In this document: positions 17,149 to 26,774 of the stretch, piece by piece | Layout: the number at the start of each line of letters is the position of its first letter | How positions within the stretch are numbered: the stretch's first letter is position 1 | Source of the DNA: Candidatus Methylobacter favarea | Lineage (GTDB): Bacteria; Pseudomonadota; Gammaproteobacteria; Methylococcales; Methylomonadaceae | Assembly: GCF_902806695.1 (NCBI RefSeq) | Contig: NZ_CADCXN010000066.1 | Coordinates: forward strand, 1-39,002 | Direction of reading: 5' to 3' | DNA length: 39,002 bases | Made by a program: the position numbers and the translations under genes | Notes under the pieces: model-generated | What the model was told of the DNA's origin: nothing | What the model saw: the letters and a program-made list of their open reading frames with translations, nothing else | Databases searched by the model: none

Positions 17149-17349
17149 ACGGTTCTCGATTTTAATTTTAAAGTCGGGATAAAAGGGAATCCGGTGCCAG
17201 GTTTAAGCCCAAGCTGCCTGAAAGCCGGAGCTGCCCCCGCAACTGTAACCGGATAGCACATTGCCGCGTGCGCCACTGGGCAGGAAGTCATTCCAAAGCC
17301 CGGGAAGGCCGGCAACAAGCGATGACCCGGGAGCCAGGAGACCTGCCGT
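17149..17349 (+). promoter_or_regulatory. Cobalamin (B12) riboswitch
   Basis: The conserved core elements appear in order: gggaatccggtgcc, agctgcccccgcaactgtaaccgg, gccactgggcagg, cccgggaaggc, gatgacccggg, and the B12 box agccaggagacctgccg (17332-17348). This is an adenosylcobalamin-class riboswitch in sense orientation to nrdA, whose start lies 190 bp on. Ligand binding is expected to repress the B12-independent ribonucleotide reductase when B12 is plentiful. The ctgccg end of the B12 box could also pair with cggcag at 17384-17389, a possible switching helix. Confidence 0.95.
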
Positions 17350-17413
17350 AGACTTTTTCATTACGTTTGAGGCGGGGTGTCCTCGGCAGATGGAAAGACT
17401 CGCTTGCGTTTAT

Positions 17414-17445
17414 GCAGGCAGCGACTTTTCCGCCTGCTGTTTTTA
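17414..17445 (+). terminator. Terminator-like hairpin of the riboswitch expression platform
   Basis: The stem gcaggc/gcctgc (17414-17419 with 17432-17437, twelve-base loop) is followed directly by tgttttta. It lies between the riboswitch and nrdA, so ligand-dependent termination is plausible. A second stem, cgcggca/tgccgcg (17454-17460 with 17489-17495), follows closer to the gene. The nrdA Shine-Dalgarno aaggag is not inside either stem. Confidence 0.55.
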
Positions 17446-17539
17446 AAGACCGGCGCGGCAATTTTGGAGCTTTGATTTATCTAAAAACTGCCGCGGCTTT
17501 CTTAAAACCATTCCCGCTCCTGATAATAAGGAGCTAACC

Positions 17540-20347
17540 ATGCACGATACTGTTATTACCGCGCCATCAGGCGCATTGCCAGGTTCCAGTCAAACTTCAG
17601 CCGCTTTACCCGCCTTGCAGGTGATCCGGCGCAATGGCGCGGCCGTCGCCTTTAATCCTGAAAAAATAGCCATCGCCATGAGCAAGGCGTTTTTGGCCGT
17701 AGAGCACGGCCAAACGGCTTTATCGAGCCGGGTGCGCGAACAAGTGACTGTGCTTACGCAAGCTGTCGTGAGCGCCTTGATTCGCCGTCTTCCTGCCGGC
17801 GGCTCGGTGCATATTGAAGATATTCAGGATCAGGTTGAACTCGCCCTGATGCGCTCCGGCGCTCACGATGTAGCCAAGGCTTACGTGCTGTACCGGGAAA
17901 AACGTACTGCCGAACGTGCCGGCCAGGCACATGACACGCCGCAATTGCATATTACGATTGATGACAACAGGCAGCCGCTGGATATTGCCAGGTTGACTGA
18001 AATGGCGGCGGAAGCCTGCCTGGACTTAGGCGCTGAAGTCAGTCCCAAGACCGTGGTAGAGCAGGCTGTGCGCGACCTGTACGACGGCATTTCATTTAAC
18101 GAGGTGCGCCGCGCGCTGATTCTTTCCGCCCGCAGCCTGATTGAACGCGAACCGGCCTATAACTATGTAACTGCGCGTTTGCTGCTCGATTTAATGCGCG
18201 CCGAAGTACTGGCTGAAAACATCAGCCACGGCGCCATGCACACGCGTTACGCCGAGTATTTTCCGCATTATATCAAGCTGGGCGTGGAGGCAGGCCTGCT
18301 GGATCAGCGCTTGGCACAGTTTGATCTGCATAAGCTGGGCGCGGCGATTGCGGCGGAGCGGGATTTCAAGTTCGGCTATCTGGGCCTGCAAACCCTTTAT
18401 GACCGCTATTTTCTGCATATCGAGGAGCAGCGTATCGAGTTGCCGCAAATCTTTTTTATGCGCGTGGCGATGGGCCTTGCGATTAACGAGATTGACCGTG
18501 AAGAGCGCGCTATCGAGTTTTATAACGTGTTGTCGAGCTTTGATTTCATGAGTTCCACGCCGACCCTGTTTAACAGCGGCACAGTGCATGCGCAGCTGTC
18601 ATCCTGTTATCTCACGACGGTCAGCGACGACCTCGACGGCATCTATCAGGCCATCAAGGAAAACGCCTTATTGCAGAAATACGCGGGTGGCATCGGCAAT
18701 GACTGGACGCCGGTGCGCGCCCTGGGTTCGCGCATTAAAGGCACCAACGGCAAAAGCCAGGGCGTGATTCCGTTTTTAAAAGTGGTCAACGATACCGCCG
18801 TGGCGGTTAACCAGGGCGGCAAGCGCAAGGGCGCGGTCTGCGGCTATCTGGAAACCTGGCATCTGGACATTGAAGAATTTCTGGATTTGCGTAAAAACAC
18901 CGGCGACGACCGACGCCGCACGCATGACATGAACACCGCGCACTGGATTCCCGATCTGTTCATGCAGCGTGTTATTGACAATGCCGAATGGACATTATTT
19001 TCGCCGTCGGACGTGCCGGATTTGCACGAAAAATTCGGCAAGGCCTTCGCCGCGGCTTACTGTCAATACGAGCGCCGTGCAGATTTCGGCGAGATCAAAC
19101 AGTTCAAGCGCGTCTCGGCCTTGCAGCTGTGGCGCAAAATGCTGACCATGCTGTTTGAAACCGGCCATCCCTGGATTACGTTTAAAGATGCCTGCAATAT
19201 TCGCTCGCCGCAGCAGCATGCCGGAATCGTGCACAGTTCCAATTTGTGCACCGAGATAACCCTGAATACTTCTGCGACTGAAATAGCCGTGTGTAATCTG
19301 GGTTCGGTGAATCTGACGGCGCATTTAATGGAAGAAAACGGCAAACTGGCGCTGGACCAGGCCAAGCTTAAAGCCACGATCACGACAGCGATGCGCATGC
19401 TGGACAATGTCATCGATGTCAATTTTTATGCCGTGGGCAGCGCACGCAACTCCAATCTTCGCCATCGTCCTGTAGGTCTCGGTATCATGGGTTTTCAGGA
19501 TTGTCTGCATGCCCTGCGCATCCCTTATGCCTCAATGGATGCGGTAGAATTCGCTGATAGCGCCATGGAAACCGTGTGTTATCACGCCTATTCGGCTTCA
19601 AGCCGGTTGGCAGAGGAGCGCGGCGCGTATTCCAGCTTTAAAGGCAGTTTGTGGGATCAGGGTGTGTTGCCGCCGGATACGCTGAACTTATTGAGCGAAG
19701 CGCGCGGCGGCCAGGTTGAAGTTGACCGCAGCAGCACCCTGGATTGGGATGCCTTAAGAACCCGCATTCAGCAACACGGAATGCGTAACTCCAACTGTGT
19801 CGCAATTGCGCCTACGGCCACTATTGCCAATATCATCGGCGTTTCCGCCAGTATTGAGCCGGATTATCAAAACCTGTATGTAAAATCCAATTTATCCGGT
19901 GAATTTACCGTGGTCAATGAGACGCTGGTCGATGACCTTAAAGCGCTGGATTTATGGGATGAAGTGATGGCGGCCGATATTAAATACTACGACGGCTCGC
20001 TGGCTCGTATTGACCGCATTCCTGCCGAACTGAAAGCGCTCTACGCCACGGCCTTTGAGATTGACCCAAGCTGGCTGGTGGAAGCCGCAGCCCGAAGGCA
20101 AAAATGGATAGACCAAGCGCAATCGCTGAATCTTTACTTTGCGGTTCCGTCCGGTAAAAAGCTGCACGACACCTACTTGCTGGCATGGCAACGCGGCCTG
20201 AAAACCAGCTATTACCTGCGCTCGCTGGCTGCAACGTCGGCGGAAAAATCCACAGGAGCTGGCGGTGAGCTTAATTCGGTTTTATCGGCTATGCCGGAGC
20301 CCAAGCAGTGTTTGATCGATGACCCGGGCTGCGAAGCCTGTCAGTAA
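17540..20347 (+). CDS. nrdA: Class Ia ribonucleotide reductase large subunit NrdA
   Basis: This 935-residue large subunit reduces ribonucleoside diphosphates to deoxy forms. It has an N-terminal ATP-cone (about 27-120) and a second cone-like domain (about 145-205), then the ten-stranded barrel. Catalytic residues are visible: redox pair Cys356 (SSCYLTT) and Cys585 (AVCNLGS), thiyl Cys570 with Asn568 and Glu572 (NLCTE), the radical-relay pair Tyr891-Tyr892 (SYYLRS), and tail cysteines 924, 931 and 934. Two cones in a subunit over 900 residues resemble Pseudomonas NrdA. AAGGAG seven bases before the ATG at 17540 sets the start. A B12 riboswitch controls it, implying a B12-dependent (class II) reductase elsewhere in the genome. 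Confidence 0.96.
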   Translation: MHDTVITAPSGALPGSSQTSAALPALQVIRRNGAAVAFNPEKIAIAMSKAFLAVEHGQTALSSRVREQVTVLTQAVVSALIRRLPAGGSVHIEDIQDQVELALMRSGAHDVAKAYVLYREKRTAERAGQAHDTPQLHITIDDNRQPLDIARLTEMAAEACLDLGAEVSPKTVVEQAVRDLYDGISFNEVRRALILSARSLIEREPAYNYVTARLLLDLMRAEVLAENISHGAMHTRYAEYFPHYIKLGVEAGLLDQRLAQFDLHKLGAAIAAERDFKFGYLGLQTLYDRYFLHIEEQRIELPQIFFMRVAMGLAINEIDREERAIEFYNVLSSFDFMSSTPTLFNSGTVHAQLSSCYLTTVSDDLDGIYQAIKENALLQKYAGGIGNDWTPVRALGSRIKGTNGKSQGVIPFLKVVNDTAVAVNQGGKRKGAVCGYLETWHLDIEEFLDLRKNTGDDRRRTHDMNTAHWIPDLFMQRVIDNAEWTLFSPSDVPDLHEKFGKAFAAAYCQYERRADFGEIKQFKRVSALQLWRKMLTMLFETGHPWITFKDACNIRSPQQHAGIVHSSNLCTEITLNTSATEIAVCNLGSVNLTAHLMEENGKLALDQAKLKATITTAMRMLDNVIDVNFYAVGSARNSNLRHRPVGLGIMGFQDCLHALRIPYASMDAVEFADSAMETVCYHAYSASSRLAEERGAYSSFKGSLWDQGVLPPDTLNLLSEARGGQVEVDRSSTLDWDALRTRIQQHGMRNSNCVAIAPTATIANIIGVSASIEPDYQNLYVKSNLSGEFTVVNETLVDDLKALDLWDEVMAADIKYYDGSLARIDRIPAELKALYATAFEIDPSWLVEAAARRQKWIDQAQSLNLYFAVPSGKKLHDTYLLAWQRGLKTSYYLRSLAATSAEKSTGAGGELNSVLSAMPEPKQCLIDDPGCEACQ

Positions 20348-20464
20348 TTTAGCTGCTTAGGGGGCGACGGAGAAAGCTGGTAGACTGGGCAGGTTTTTGC
20401 CCGCCTTGGCATCTTCGTGTTCTTCGTGGCAAATAGTTAAAATTAATTTAAAAAGGAAACGACC

Positions 20465-21616
20465 ATGCTGTTATTTGAAGATGAAATAGTCAGTGAAGCC
20501 TTGCCTGTTCAGGCTATTGCTGTGACAGAATCCGCACCCGTAGCCGCTGTTGCTGTGCCGGTTGCAGAGCCAGGCGCCTCAAACCCGGCAGCCCTTTCAG
20601 TCCGCGTTAACGCAAATGATAAGCGCATAATCAACGGCCAGACCGATGTCAACCAGCTGGTGCCGTTCAAATATCACTGGGCCTGGGATAAATACCTGGC
20701 AGGCTGCGCCAATCACTGGATGCCGCAGGAAGTCTCGATGAGCCGCGACATTGGGCAGTGGAAAGACGGCACCGCGCTGAGTGAAGACGAGCGGCTGATC
20801 GTCAAGCGCAACCTGGGCTTTTTTACCACGGCCGATTCGCTGGCCGCCAACAATATCGTGCTCGGCACCTATCGGCACATTACCGCCCCGGAATGCCGGC
20901 AATACCTGCTGCGGCAAGCCTTTGAAGAAGCTATTCACACTCATGCCTACCAATATATTGTCGAGAGTCTTGGCCTGGATGAAAGTGAAATCTTCAATGC
21001 CTACCGGGAAATTCCCAGCATCCGGGACAAGGATAATTTTTTGATTCCTTTTATCGACACCCTGACCAACCCGAGTTTTAAAACCGGCGAAATGGAGACC
21101 GACCAGCAGCTGCTGCGCTCCTTGATTGTGTTTGCCTGCATTATGGAAGGCCTGTTTTTCTATGTGGGTTTTGTGCAGATTCTGGCGCTTGGGCGGCAGA
21201 ACAAAATGCCGGGGGCGGCGGAACAGTATCAATATATCCTGCGCGATGAGTCGCTGCATTGCAATTTCGGCGTCGATCTTATCAACACCATTAAACTTGA
21301 AAATCCGCAGTTATGGACGGAGCCTTTTCGCGATGAAATCAAGGTGTTGATGCAACAGGCCGTGGCGCTTGAATACCGTTATGCCGAAGATACCATGCCG
21401 CGCGGCGTATTGGGACTCAATGCCGGCATGTTCAAGGAATACCTGCGCTTCATCGCCAATCGACGCTGCCAGCAAATAGGCCTGGATATGCTGTATCCGG
21501 CGGCGGCCAATCCCTTTCCGTGGATGAGCGAAATGATCGATCTTAAAAAAGAGAAAAACTTTTTTGAATCGCGGGTAACTGAATACCAGACCGGCGGCGC
21601 GCTCAGCTGGGATTAA
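20465..21616 (+). CDS. nrdB: Class Ia ribonucleotide reductase small subunit NrdB
   Basis: This 383-residue ferritin-like subunit generates the tyrosyl radical for NrdA. Iron ligands Asp124, Glu155, His158, Glu228, Glu262 and His265 and radical Tyr162 ([11 protein letters not shown]) are all present, so it is a standard tyrosyl-radical diiron protein rather than a tyrosine-less variant. The first 45 residues are an Ala/Val/Pro-rich low-complexity extension. The start ATG at 20465 has AAAGGAAA upstream. It lies 117 bp after nrdA on the same strand and should share the riboswitch-controlled transcript. I see no nrd-type ferredoxin gene after it. Confidence 0.96.
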   Translation: MLLFEDEIVSEALPVQAIAVTESAPVAAVAVPVAEPGASNPAALSVRVNANDKRIINGQTDVNQLVPFKYHWAWDKYLAGCANHWMPQEVSMSRDIGQWKDGTALSEDERLIVKRNLGFFTTADSLAANNIVLGTYRHITAPECRQYLLRQAFEEAIHTHAYQYIVESLGLDESEIFNAYREIPSIRDKDNFLIPFIDTLTNPSFKTGEMETDQQLLRSLIVFACIMEGLFFYVGFVQILALGRQNKMPGAAEQYQYILRDESLHCNFGVDLINTIKLENPQLWTEPFRDEIKVLMQQAVALEYRYAEDTMPRGVLGLNAGMFKEYLRFIANRRCQQIGLDMLYPAAANPFPWMSEMIDLKKEKNFFESRVTEYQTGGALSWD

Positions 21617-22142
21617 TACAAATGTAAGGCAGGGATGCCTGGTTGGGTGAATGAAACCATCTTGTTGAGCTTTTTTTAATCCTTGTGTTCGGAATTGCTC
21701 ATTGTCGCCCTGCGCTATACGCAACCCGGCTTAGGGGCCGGCAGAAGCTCAGGAGTGCCATATCGAATCCATTGTTTGCATAAGCCGGTGGCTTTGGCTC
21801 AGGGCGGCGATGATTTTTCTGCTCATGCAGTTCTTCAAAACGTACCCTGCGGCCAAGGCGGTCTTTTTGCCACTTGTGCGAGTTTATCGCTTCTTCCAGC
21901 ATCCAGTATTTGAACTTTTTGTATTCCTTTATCACTGTCATTTCGAAATTGCATGGGATTTTTCCTAATGCCAAAAAACTAACTCCGCTAGGCTGATTGC
22001 AGGGTTTAAGCTGTAATAAAGGCTATTAGGATGATTAGTGAATGATCATAGCAAAGTAATTCTTTCAGCTTAACGATATGCTTTAAACTACTGAAACTTT
22101 TTTAAGATAAAAACCCTGGCAATTATTCCCGACAGGACCGCA
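21617..22142. other. 526-bp spacer between nrdB and the membrane-fusion gene
   Basis: It holds a small hairpin aggca-ggga-tgcct (21627-21640) shortly after nrdB and a T-rich run at about 21669-21677, which together may end the nrdAB transcript. A doubtful leftward small gene lies inside and is listed separately. The last 150 bp should contain the promoter of the membrane-fusion protein gene; I see no clear -35/-10 pair. Confidence 0.4.
21699..21941 (-). CDS. Possible small protein, unrecognised
   Basis: This leftward frame codes 80 residues from the ATG at 21941 (MTVIKEYKKFKYWMLEEA at the start). The first 50 residues are charged and helix-prone like a real small soluble protein; the end (LLSFCRPLSRVAYSAGRQ) looks like read-through of non-coding DNA. 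It could be a decayed gene. No family is recognised, and it converges on nrdB. Confidence 0.25.
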   Translation of the reverse strand: MTVIKEYKKFKYWMLEEAINSHKWQKDRLGRRVRFEELHEQKNHRRPEPKPPAYANNGFDMALLSFCRPLSRVAYSAGRQ

Positions 22143-23279
22143 ATGAGCAAAAAAAAACTGATTGTTATCTTTGGCCTGGCATTGATTGCCGCGATTTATT
22201 TTTTAAATAAAAAACCGAAACTTGTTGATGTTGAGGTGCAGGCAATTGAAAAAGGCGAGGTAAAAGCGACGGTATCCAATACCCGTGTAGGAACGGTTAA
22301 AGCCTGCCGCCGCTCCTATCTTGCGCCTGCCGCCGGCGGACAGGTAGCCTATCTTCATGTCAGGGAAGGAGACAGCGTCAAACAACATCAGGTATTGCTG
22401 GAAGTCTGGAATAAAGACTTGAAAGCCCAGGTTAATTTACAGGAAGCCCAGATCAAGGCTAATCAGGCTTCGGCCGAGCAGAGCTGCCAGCTTGCCGGCG
22501 GCGCCGAGCGCGAGGCAAGGCGTCTTGCTATCCTGCAGAAAGGCAATCATATTGTTTCTGAAGAACAGGTCGATATTAAAGAGACGGAAGCCAGAGCCAA
22601 GCGGGCGGCATGTCATGCGGCTTTTGAAGCAGTGGCTGTGACCCGGGCCAACCGCGACGTGGCGCAGGCCGCGGTTGAACGCAGCCTGGTTATGGCGCCT
22701 TTTGACGGCACCGTTGCCGAAATCAATGCCGAAGTGGGGGAATTTGTGACGCCTTCGCCGCCCGGCATCCCCACCTTGCCGCCGATAGACTTACTGGACG
22801 TCAGTTGTCTATATGTATCGGCGCCGATTGATGAAGTGGATGCGCCGCAGATAAAGACCGGCATGAGCGCTTGCGTATCGCTGGATGCGTTTTCTGAAAA
22901 ACGCTGTTCCGGAACGGTAAGCCGTATTGCGCCGTATGTGCTGGAAAAAGAAAAACAGGCACGCACGGTAGAGGTTGAAGTCAAGCTAACCGACCCGCAA
23001 GATCTTCACGGTTTATTGCCCGGCTACAGCGCTGATATTGAGGTCTTGATAGCCAGCAAGCCCGAAGCCCTCAGGATTCCTGCCGAGGCGGTGCTGGAAA
23101 ATAACCGGGTGCTTTTGATGAGAGGGGATGGCTTGCTGGAAGAGCGCACCTTCAAACCGGGCCTGGCCAACTGGAACTATATAGAAGTTTTATCAGGCCT
23201 GGAAGCCGGCGATAAAGTGGTCATGTCAGTAGGAAAGGAGGGCGTCGCGGCCGGAGCTTACGCCCGCGTGCAGCAATGA
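22143..23279 (+). CDS. Periplasmic membrane-fusion (HlyD/MacA-like) protein
   Basis: This 378-residue adaptor is anchored in the inner membrane by an N-terminal segment (about residues 4-21, KKLIVIFGLALIAAIYFL). It has a split lipoyl domain (PAAGGQVAYLHVREGDSV and MAPFDGTVAEINAEVGEF) flanking a helical hairpin (about 95-185), then beta-barrel and membrane-proximal domains. Such proteins bridge an inner-membrane transporter to the outer membrane or to a periplasmic substrate. Its stop overlaps the start of the ABC ATPase in ATGA, so the pair is translationally coupled. AGGA sits five bases before the ATG. The expected permease gene does not follow. Substrate unknown. Confidence 0.88.
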   Translation: MSKKKLIVIFGLALIAAIYFLNKKPKLVDVEVQAIEKGEVKATVSNTRVGTVKACRRSYLAPAAGGQVAYLHVREGDSVKQHQVLLEVWNKDLKAQVNLQEAQIKANQASAEQSCQLAGGAEREARRLAILQKGNHIVSEEQVDIKETEARAKRAACHAAFEAVAVTRANRDVAQAAVERSLVMAPFDGTVAEINAEVGEFVTPSPPGIPTLPPIDLLDVSCLYVSAPIDEVDAPQIKTGMSACVSLDAFSEKRCSGTVSRIAPYVLEKEKQARTVEVEVKLTDPQDLHGLLPGYSADIEVLIASKPEALRIPAEAVLENNRVLLMRGDGLLEERTFKPGLANWNYIEVLSGLEAGDKVVMSVGKEGVAAGAYARVQQ

Positions 23280-23941
23280 TCCGGCTGGAGCATATACACC
23301 GCTATTTTAAAGTGGGGGATCAAACCGTTCATGCCTTGAATGACATTAATTTATTCATAGCAAAAGGCGAATATTATTCAGTAATGGGCCCGTCCGGCTC
23401 CGGCAAATCGACTTTATTAAATGTCATTGCCTTACTTGATCAGCCGTCCTCGGGCCGCTATCTTTTAAATGACCAGGATGTCACGCAGCGAAGCGACGAT
23501 GAACTGGCCAAAATCCGCCGCGAAAATATCGGCTTCGTATTCCAGTTTTTCCATTTAATCCCGCGCTTGTCGGCCGCTGAAAATATTGAAATGCCGATGA
23601 TTCTGGCGGGCATTGCCGTGAAAGAGCGCAAACAGCGCGTGGCGAGGGCGCTTGCGGAAGTCAATCTGCAGGATCGCTCCGATCATAAGCCGGATCAGCT
23701 TTCCGGCGGCCAGCTGCAGCGCGTGGCTATTGCCAGGGCCATGATCATGCGGCCGGAAATATTACTGGCGGACGAGCCTACCGGCAACCTGGACAGCAAA
23801 TCCGGCATTGAAATCATAGAATTGCTCGAAAGCCTCAATCGGCAGGGCGTAACATTAATGATCATTACCCATGACCAGACCTTAGGCGCCAAGGCCCAGC
23901 GAAAAATTCGCATTGTTGACGGGCAGCTACTGCCTTTATAG
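23276..23941 (+). CDS. ABC transporter ATPase, MacB/LolD type
   Basis: This 221-residue stand-alone ATPase has Walker A GPSGSGKST (38-46), signature LSGGQLQRVAIARA, Walker B LLADEPTGNLDS and the switch histidine in ITHDQ. This subfamily normally drives mechanotransmission permeases of the MacB/FtsX fold. It is coupled by a 4-bp overlap to the upstream membrane-fusion gene. The next gene, sdhE, is on the other strand 15 bp beyond its stop, so there is no room for the permease here. The pair must use a permease encoded elsewhere, or the operon has lost it. Confidence 0.92.
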   Translation: MIRLEHIHRYFKVGDQTVHALNDINLFIAKGEYYSVMGPSGSGKSTLLNVIALLDQPSSGRYLLNDQDVTQRSDDELAKIRRENIGFVFQFFHLIPRLSAAENIEMPMILAGIAVKERKQRVARALAEVNLQDRSDHKPDQLSGGQLQRVAIARAMIMRPEILLADEPTGNLDSKSGIEIIELLESLNRQGVTLMIITHDQTLGAKAQRKIRIVDGQLLPL

Positions 23942-23956
23942 TTTTCAGAAATAAGT

Positions 23957-24202
23957 CTAAAGCCGTATTTTATCTGTTATTCGATTAACGCCGATGGCGA
24001 TTTTTTTTTGCGGCTCCAGCTTTCCCTCAGCCATTAAAAGCGCCAGCAGTTCCGCGTCATCCAGCTTCAGCAGTTCAGCAAAGCGGGCTTTTTCTTCATC
24101 ATTCGCTGTCAAATAAGCGCTTGCCAGATATTTCTCAAGCATCAGGTCCAGCTCCAGCAAGCCGCGCCTGCATTGCCACCGTAACCTGGACAGTTTATCC
24201 AT
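23957..24202 (-). CDS. sdhE: FAD assembly factor SdhE
   Basis: This 81-residue protein has the RGxxE motif (RGLLELD, about residues 13-19) of the SdhE/SDHAF2/YgfY family, which promotes covalent attachment of FAD to SdhA. I set the start at the ATG at 24202, which shares one base with the sdhB stop (TGATG); a longer frame runs upstream inside sdhB but carries no conserved sequence. It is the last gene of the leftward sdhCDAB operon, a common place for it. Confidence 0.92.
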   Translation of the reverse strand: MDKLSRLRWQCRRGLLELDLMLEKYLASAYLTANDEEKARFAELLKLDDAELLALLMAEGKLEPQKKIAIGVNRITDKIRL

Positions 24203-24987
24203 CAGCCTTGTTGCCTTTGCAGTAGCAGTTTTTTGGTTTCCGCAATGGCTTTGGCGGGGTTCAAGCCTTTGGGGCAGGTATCCGTGCAGTTCATAATGGT
24301 ATGGCAACGGTATAATTTAAACGGGTCTTCGAGTTCGTCCAGTCTGGCGCCGGTATTTTCATCACGGCTGTCAACCAGCCAGCGATAAGCCTGCAGCAAA
24401 ACGGCGGGGCCCAGATAACGCTCGCTGTTCCACCAGTAGCTCGGGCAACTGGTCGAACAGCAGGCGCACATTATGCAATCATACAAACCGTCCAGCTTCG
24501 CGCGATCCTCTCTGCTTTGCAGGCGTTCTGAATCCGCCGGCGGCGGAGTCAGGGTTTCAATCCAGGGCTTGATAGACGCGTATTGAGCAAAGAAATGGCT
24601 CAAATCAGGCACCAGGTCCTTAATGACCTGCATATGCGGTAAAGGGTAAATCCTGACAGTATCGGTATAGTCATTAATGGCTTTGGTACAGGCCAGGGTG
24701 TTTCTGCCATTGATGGTCATTGCGCACGAACCGCAGACGCCTTCCCGGCAGGAGCGACGGAATGTTAAGGTGCTGTCAATTTCATTTTTAATTTTGAAAA
24801 GTGCATCCAGCACCATGGGACCGCAGCTATCCATATCCAGTTCATAGATATCAAGGCGCGGATTTTTGCCTGAATCAGGATCCCATCGGTAGACTTCAAA
24901 ACGGCGGATGTTGGTTGCGCCTGCCGGCGCTTTGAATGTTTTGCCTTCGGTTACCAGCGAATTTTTCGGCAAGGTGAACTCAGCCAT
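24202..24987 (-). CDS. sdhB: Succinate dehydrogenase iron-sulfur subunit
   Basis: This 261-residue subunit carries electrons from FAD to quinone. Cysteines for the [2Fe-2S] cluster are Cys80, 85, 88 and 100 (CREGVCGSC ... LAC). The [4Fe-4S] ligands are 171, 174 and 177 (CIMCACC), and Cys181, 228, 234 and 238 ([14 protein letters not shown]) complete the [3Fe-4S] and [4Fe-4S] sites. It overlaps the stop of sdhA by one base (TGATG) and is overlapped by sdhE in the same way, so three genes are coupled. Confidence 0.97.
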   Translation of the reverse strand: MAEFTLPKNSLVTEGKTFKAPAGATNIRRFEVYRWDPDSGKNPRLDIYELDMDSCGPMVLDALFKIKNEIDSTLTFRRSCREGVCGSCAMTINGRNTLACTKAINDYTDTVRIYPLPHMQVIKDLVPDLSHFFAQYASIKPWIETLTPPPADSERLQSREDRAKLDGLYDCIMCACCSTSCPSYWWNSERYLGPAVLLQAYRWLVDSRDENTGARLDELEDPFKLYRCHTIMNCTDTCPKGLNPAKAIAETKKLLLQRQQG

Positions 24988-26771
24988 CAGTAAATCCTCT
25001 CTTTGGGTGGAATAGGGTCGACTTCGTCAGTTAAGGTAAATAGGTGAACTGGCCGGTAATTGAAACCTACATTATTATCAATTAACCAGGTTAAGGTATG
25101 CTTCAGCCAGTTTTCATCATCGCGCTTGGGGTAGTCTTCGCGCGCGTGGCCGCCGCGGCTTTCGGTGCGATTGCCGGCGGCGGAGATAGTTACCAGCGCC
25201 TGGGCCAGCAGATTATCCAGCTCCAGTGTTTCGACCAGATCTGTATTCCAGATCAGGGAGGTATCAGAGACTTTGACGTCAGAAAATGATTTTCTGACTT
25301 CCTGCATGGCTTTAATGCCTTCATCCAGTGTTGAGCCGGTTCTGAAAACAGTGGCTTTGGCTTGCATGACTTTCTGCATATCAAGACGAATGCTGGCAGT
25401 GCTGCGGCTGCCGTTGGCGTGGCGGATTTTATCAAAACGGGCTAGGGCTTTATCGCAGGCATTACGTCCAAGCGGTTTATGCGCCGTTCCGGGCTTGATG
25501 AGCTCGGCGCAGCGAATAGCCGCGGCACGGCCGAATACCACAATATCCAGCAACGAGTTGGATCCCAGCCTGTTAGCGCCGTGCACCGATACGCAAGCGG
25601 CCTCGCCGATAGCCATCAAACCCGGCACGACGTGATCGGGATTATCGCCGAACAGCGTCACGATTTCCGCTTTATGATTGGTGGGTATGCCGCCCATGTT
25701 GTAATGCGCGGTAGGCAAAACCGGAATCGGCTCTTTGGTGATATCGACGCCGGCAAAAATCCGCGAAGTTTCCTCGATGCCCGGCAGGCGCTCATGGATA
25801 ATGGCCGGATCAAGATGTTCAATATGCAGATACATATGATCTTTCAGCTTGCCTACGCCGCGGCCTTCGCTGATCTCGATAGTCATGGCCCGGCTGACTA
25901 CGTCCCTGGACGCCAGATCCTTAGCTGACGGCGCATAGCGTTCCATAAAGCGTTCACCTTCGGAGTTGGTCAGATAGCCGCCTTCCCCGCGCACGCCCTC
26001 AGTAATCAGGCAGCCGGAACCGTAAATGCCGGTCGGGTGAAACTGGACGAATTCCATATCCTGCAGCGGCAGACCGGCGCGCAGCACCATGGCATTGCCG
26101 TCGCCGGTAACCGTATGAGCCGAGGTGCAGGAAAAATAAATGCGCCCGTAACCGCCAGTCGCCAGAACGCTCATATGGGACTTGAATAAATGCAGGGTGC
26201 CGTCATCAAGACTCCAGGCCAGAACGCCGCGGCATTCGTCGCCTTCCATAATCAGATCCAGGACGATGTATTCGACGAAAAATTCAGCCTTGTGCTTTAA
26301 CGCCTGCTGGTACAAGGTGTGCAAAATAGCATGACCGGTCTTGTCCGCGGCAGCGCAGGTTCGCAGCGCAGAACCTTTGCCGAAATCAGTGGTCATGCCG
26401 CCGAAAGCACGTTGATAAATCTTGCCTTCAGGCGTCCTGGAAAACGGCACGCCGTAATGCTCCAGTTCAATGACCGCCGCCATGGCTTCACGGCACATAT
26501 ATTCTATGGCGTCCTGATCACCTAGCCAGTCCGAGCCTTTGACTGTGTCATACATATGAAAACGCCAGTCATCTTCGCCCATATTACCCAATGCCGCGCT
26601 AATGCCGCCTTGCGCGGCAACGGTATGGCTGCGGGTTGGAAATACTTTGGTAATGCAGGCGGTTTTCAAGCCTTTTTCCGCCATGCCGAATGTGGCGCGA
26701 AGCCCGGCGCCGCCTGCGCCGACAACAACCACATCGTAGGCGTGTTCAATTATTTTATAAGCTGTCGACAT
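24987..26771 (-). CDS. sdhA: Succinate dehydrogenase flavoprotein subunit
   Basis: This 594-residue catalytic subunit oxidises succinate to fumarate. The FAD dinucleotide-binding motif GAGGAGLRA is at 18-26, and the histidine that carries covalent FAD is His49 in [27 protein letters not shown] and the active-site block [10 protein letters not shown]-type sequence ([15 protein letters not shown]) are intact, and it ends PPKERIY as in alpha/gamma-proteobacterial enzymes. The ATG at 26771 follows the sdhD stop by 3 bp. Confidence 0.97.
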   Translation of the reverse strand: MSTAYKIIEHAYDVVVVGAGGAGLRATFGMAEKGLKTACITKVFPTRSHTVAAQGGISAALGNMGEDDWRFHMYDTVKGSDWLGDQDAIEYMCREAMAAVIELEHYGVPFSRTPEGKIYQRAFGGMTTDFGKGSALRTCAAADKTGHAILHTLYQQALKHKAEFFVEYIVLDLIMEGDECRGVLAWSLDDGTLHLFKSHMSVLATGGYGRIYFSCTSAHTVTGDGNAMVLRAGLPLQDMEFVQFHPTGIYGSGCLITEGVRGEGGYLTNSEGERFMERYAPSAKDLASRDVVSRAMTIEISEGRGVGKLKDHMYLHIEHLDPAIIHERLPGIEETSRIFAGVDITKEPIPVLPTAHYNMGGIPTNHKAEIVTLFGDNPDHVVPGLMAIGEAACVSVHGANRLGSNSLLDIVVFGRAAAIRCAELIKPGTAHKPLGRNACDKALARFDKIRHANGSRSTASIRLDMQKVMQAKATVFRTGSTLDEGIKAMQEVRKSFSDVKVSDTSLIWNTDLVETLELDNLLAQALVTISAAGNRTESRGGHAREDYPKRDDENWLKHTLTWLIDNNVGFNYRPVHLFTLTDEVDPIPPKERIY

Positions 26772-26774
26772 GAA

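Noticed and set aside
14668-17349. Cobalamin riboswitch as the regulator of metE
   Set aside because: The riboswitch lies after the metE stop and reads into nrdA; the metE leader is only about 100 bp and holds a MetR box instead.
17261-17446. A 61-codon frame between metE and nrdA
   Set aside because: It lies in the conserved cobalamin riboswitch and its downstream hairpin.
20597-21259. A 220-codon leftward frame over nrdB
   Set aside because: nrdB on the plus strand has every metal ligand; this frame is its antisense.
24203-24307. N-terminal extension of SdhE inside sdhB
   Set aside because: The family begins at the short MDKLSRLRW start; the extension is sdhB sequence in another frame.
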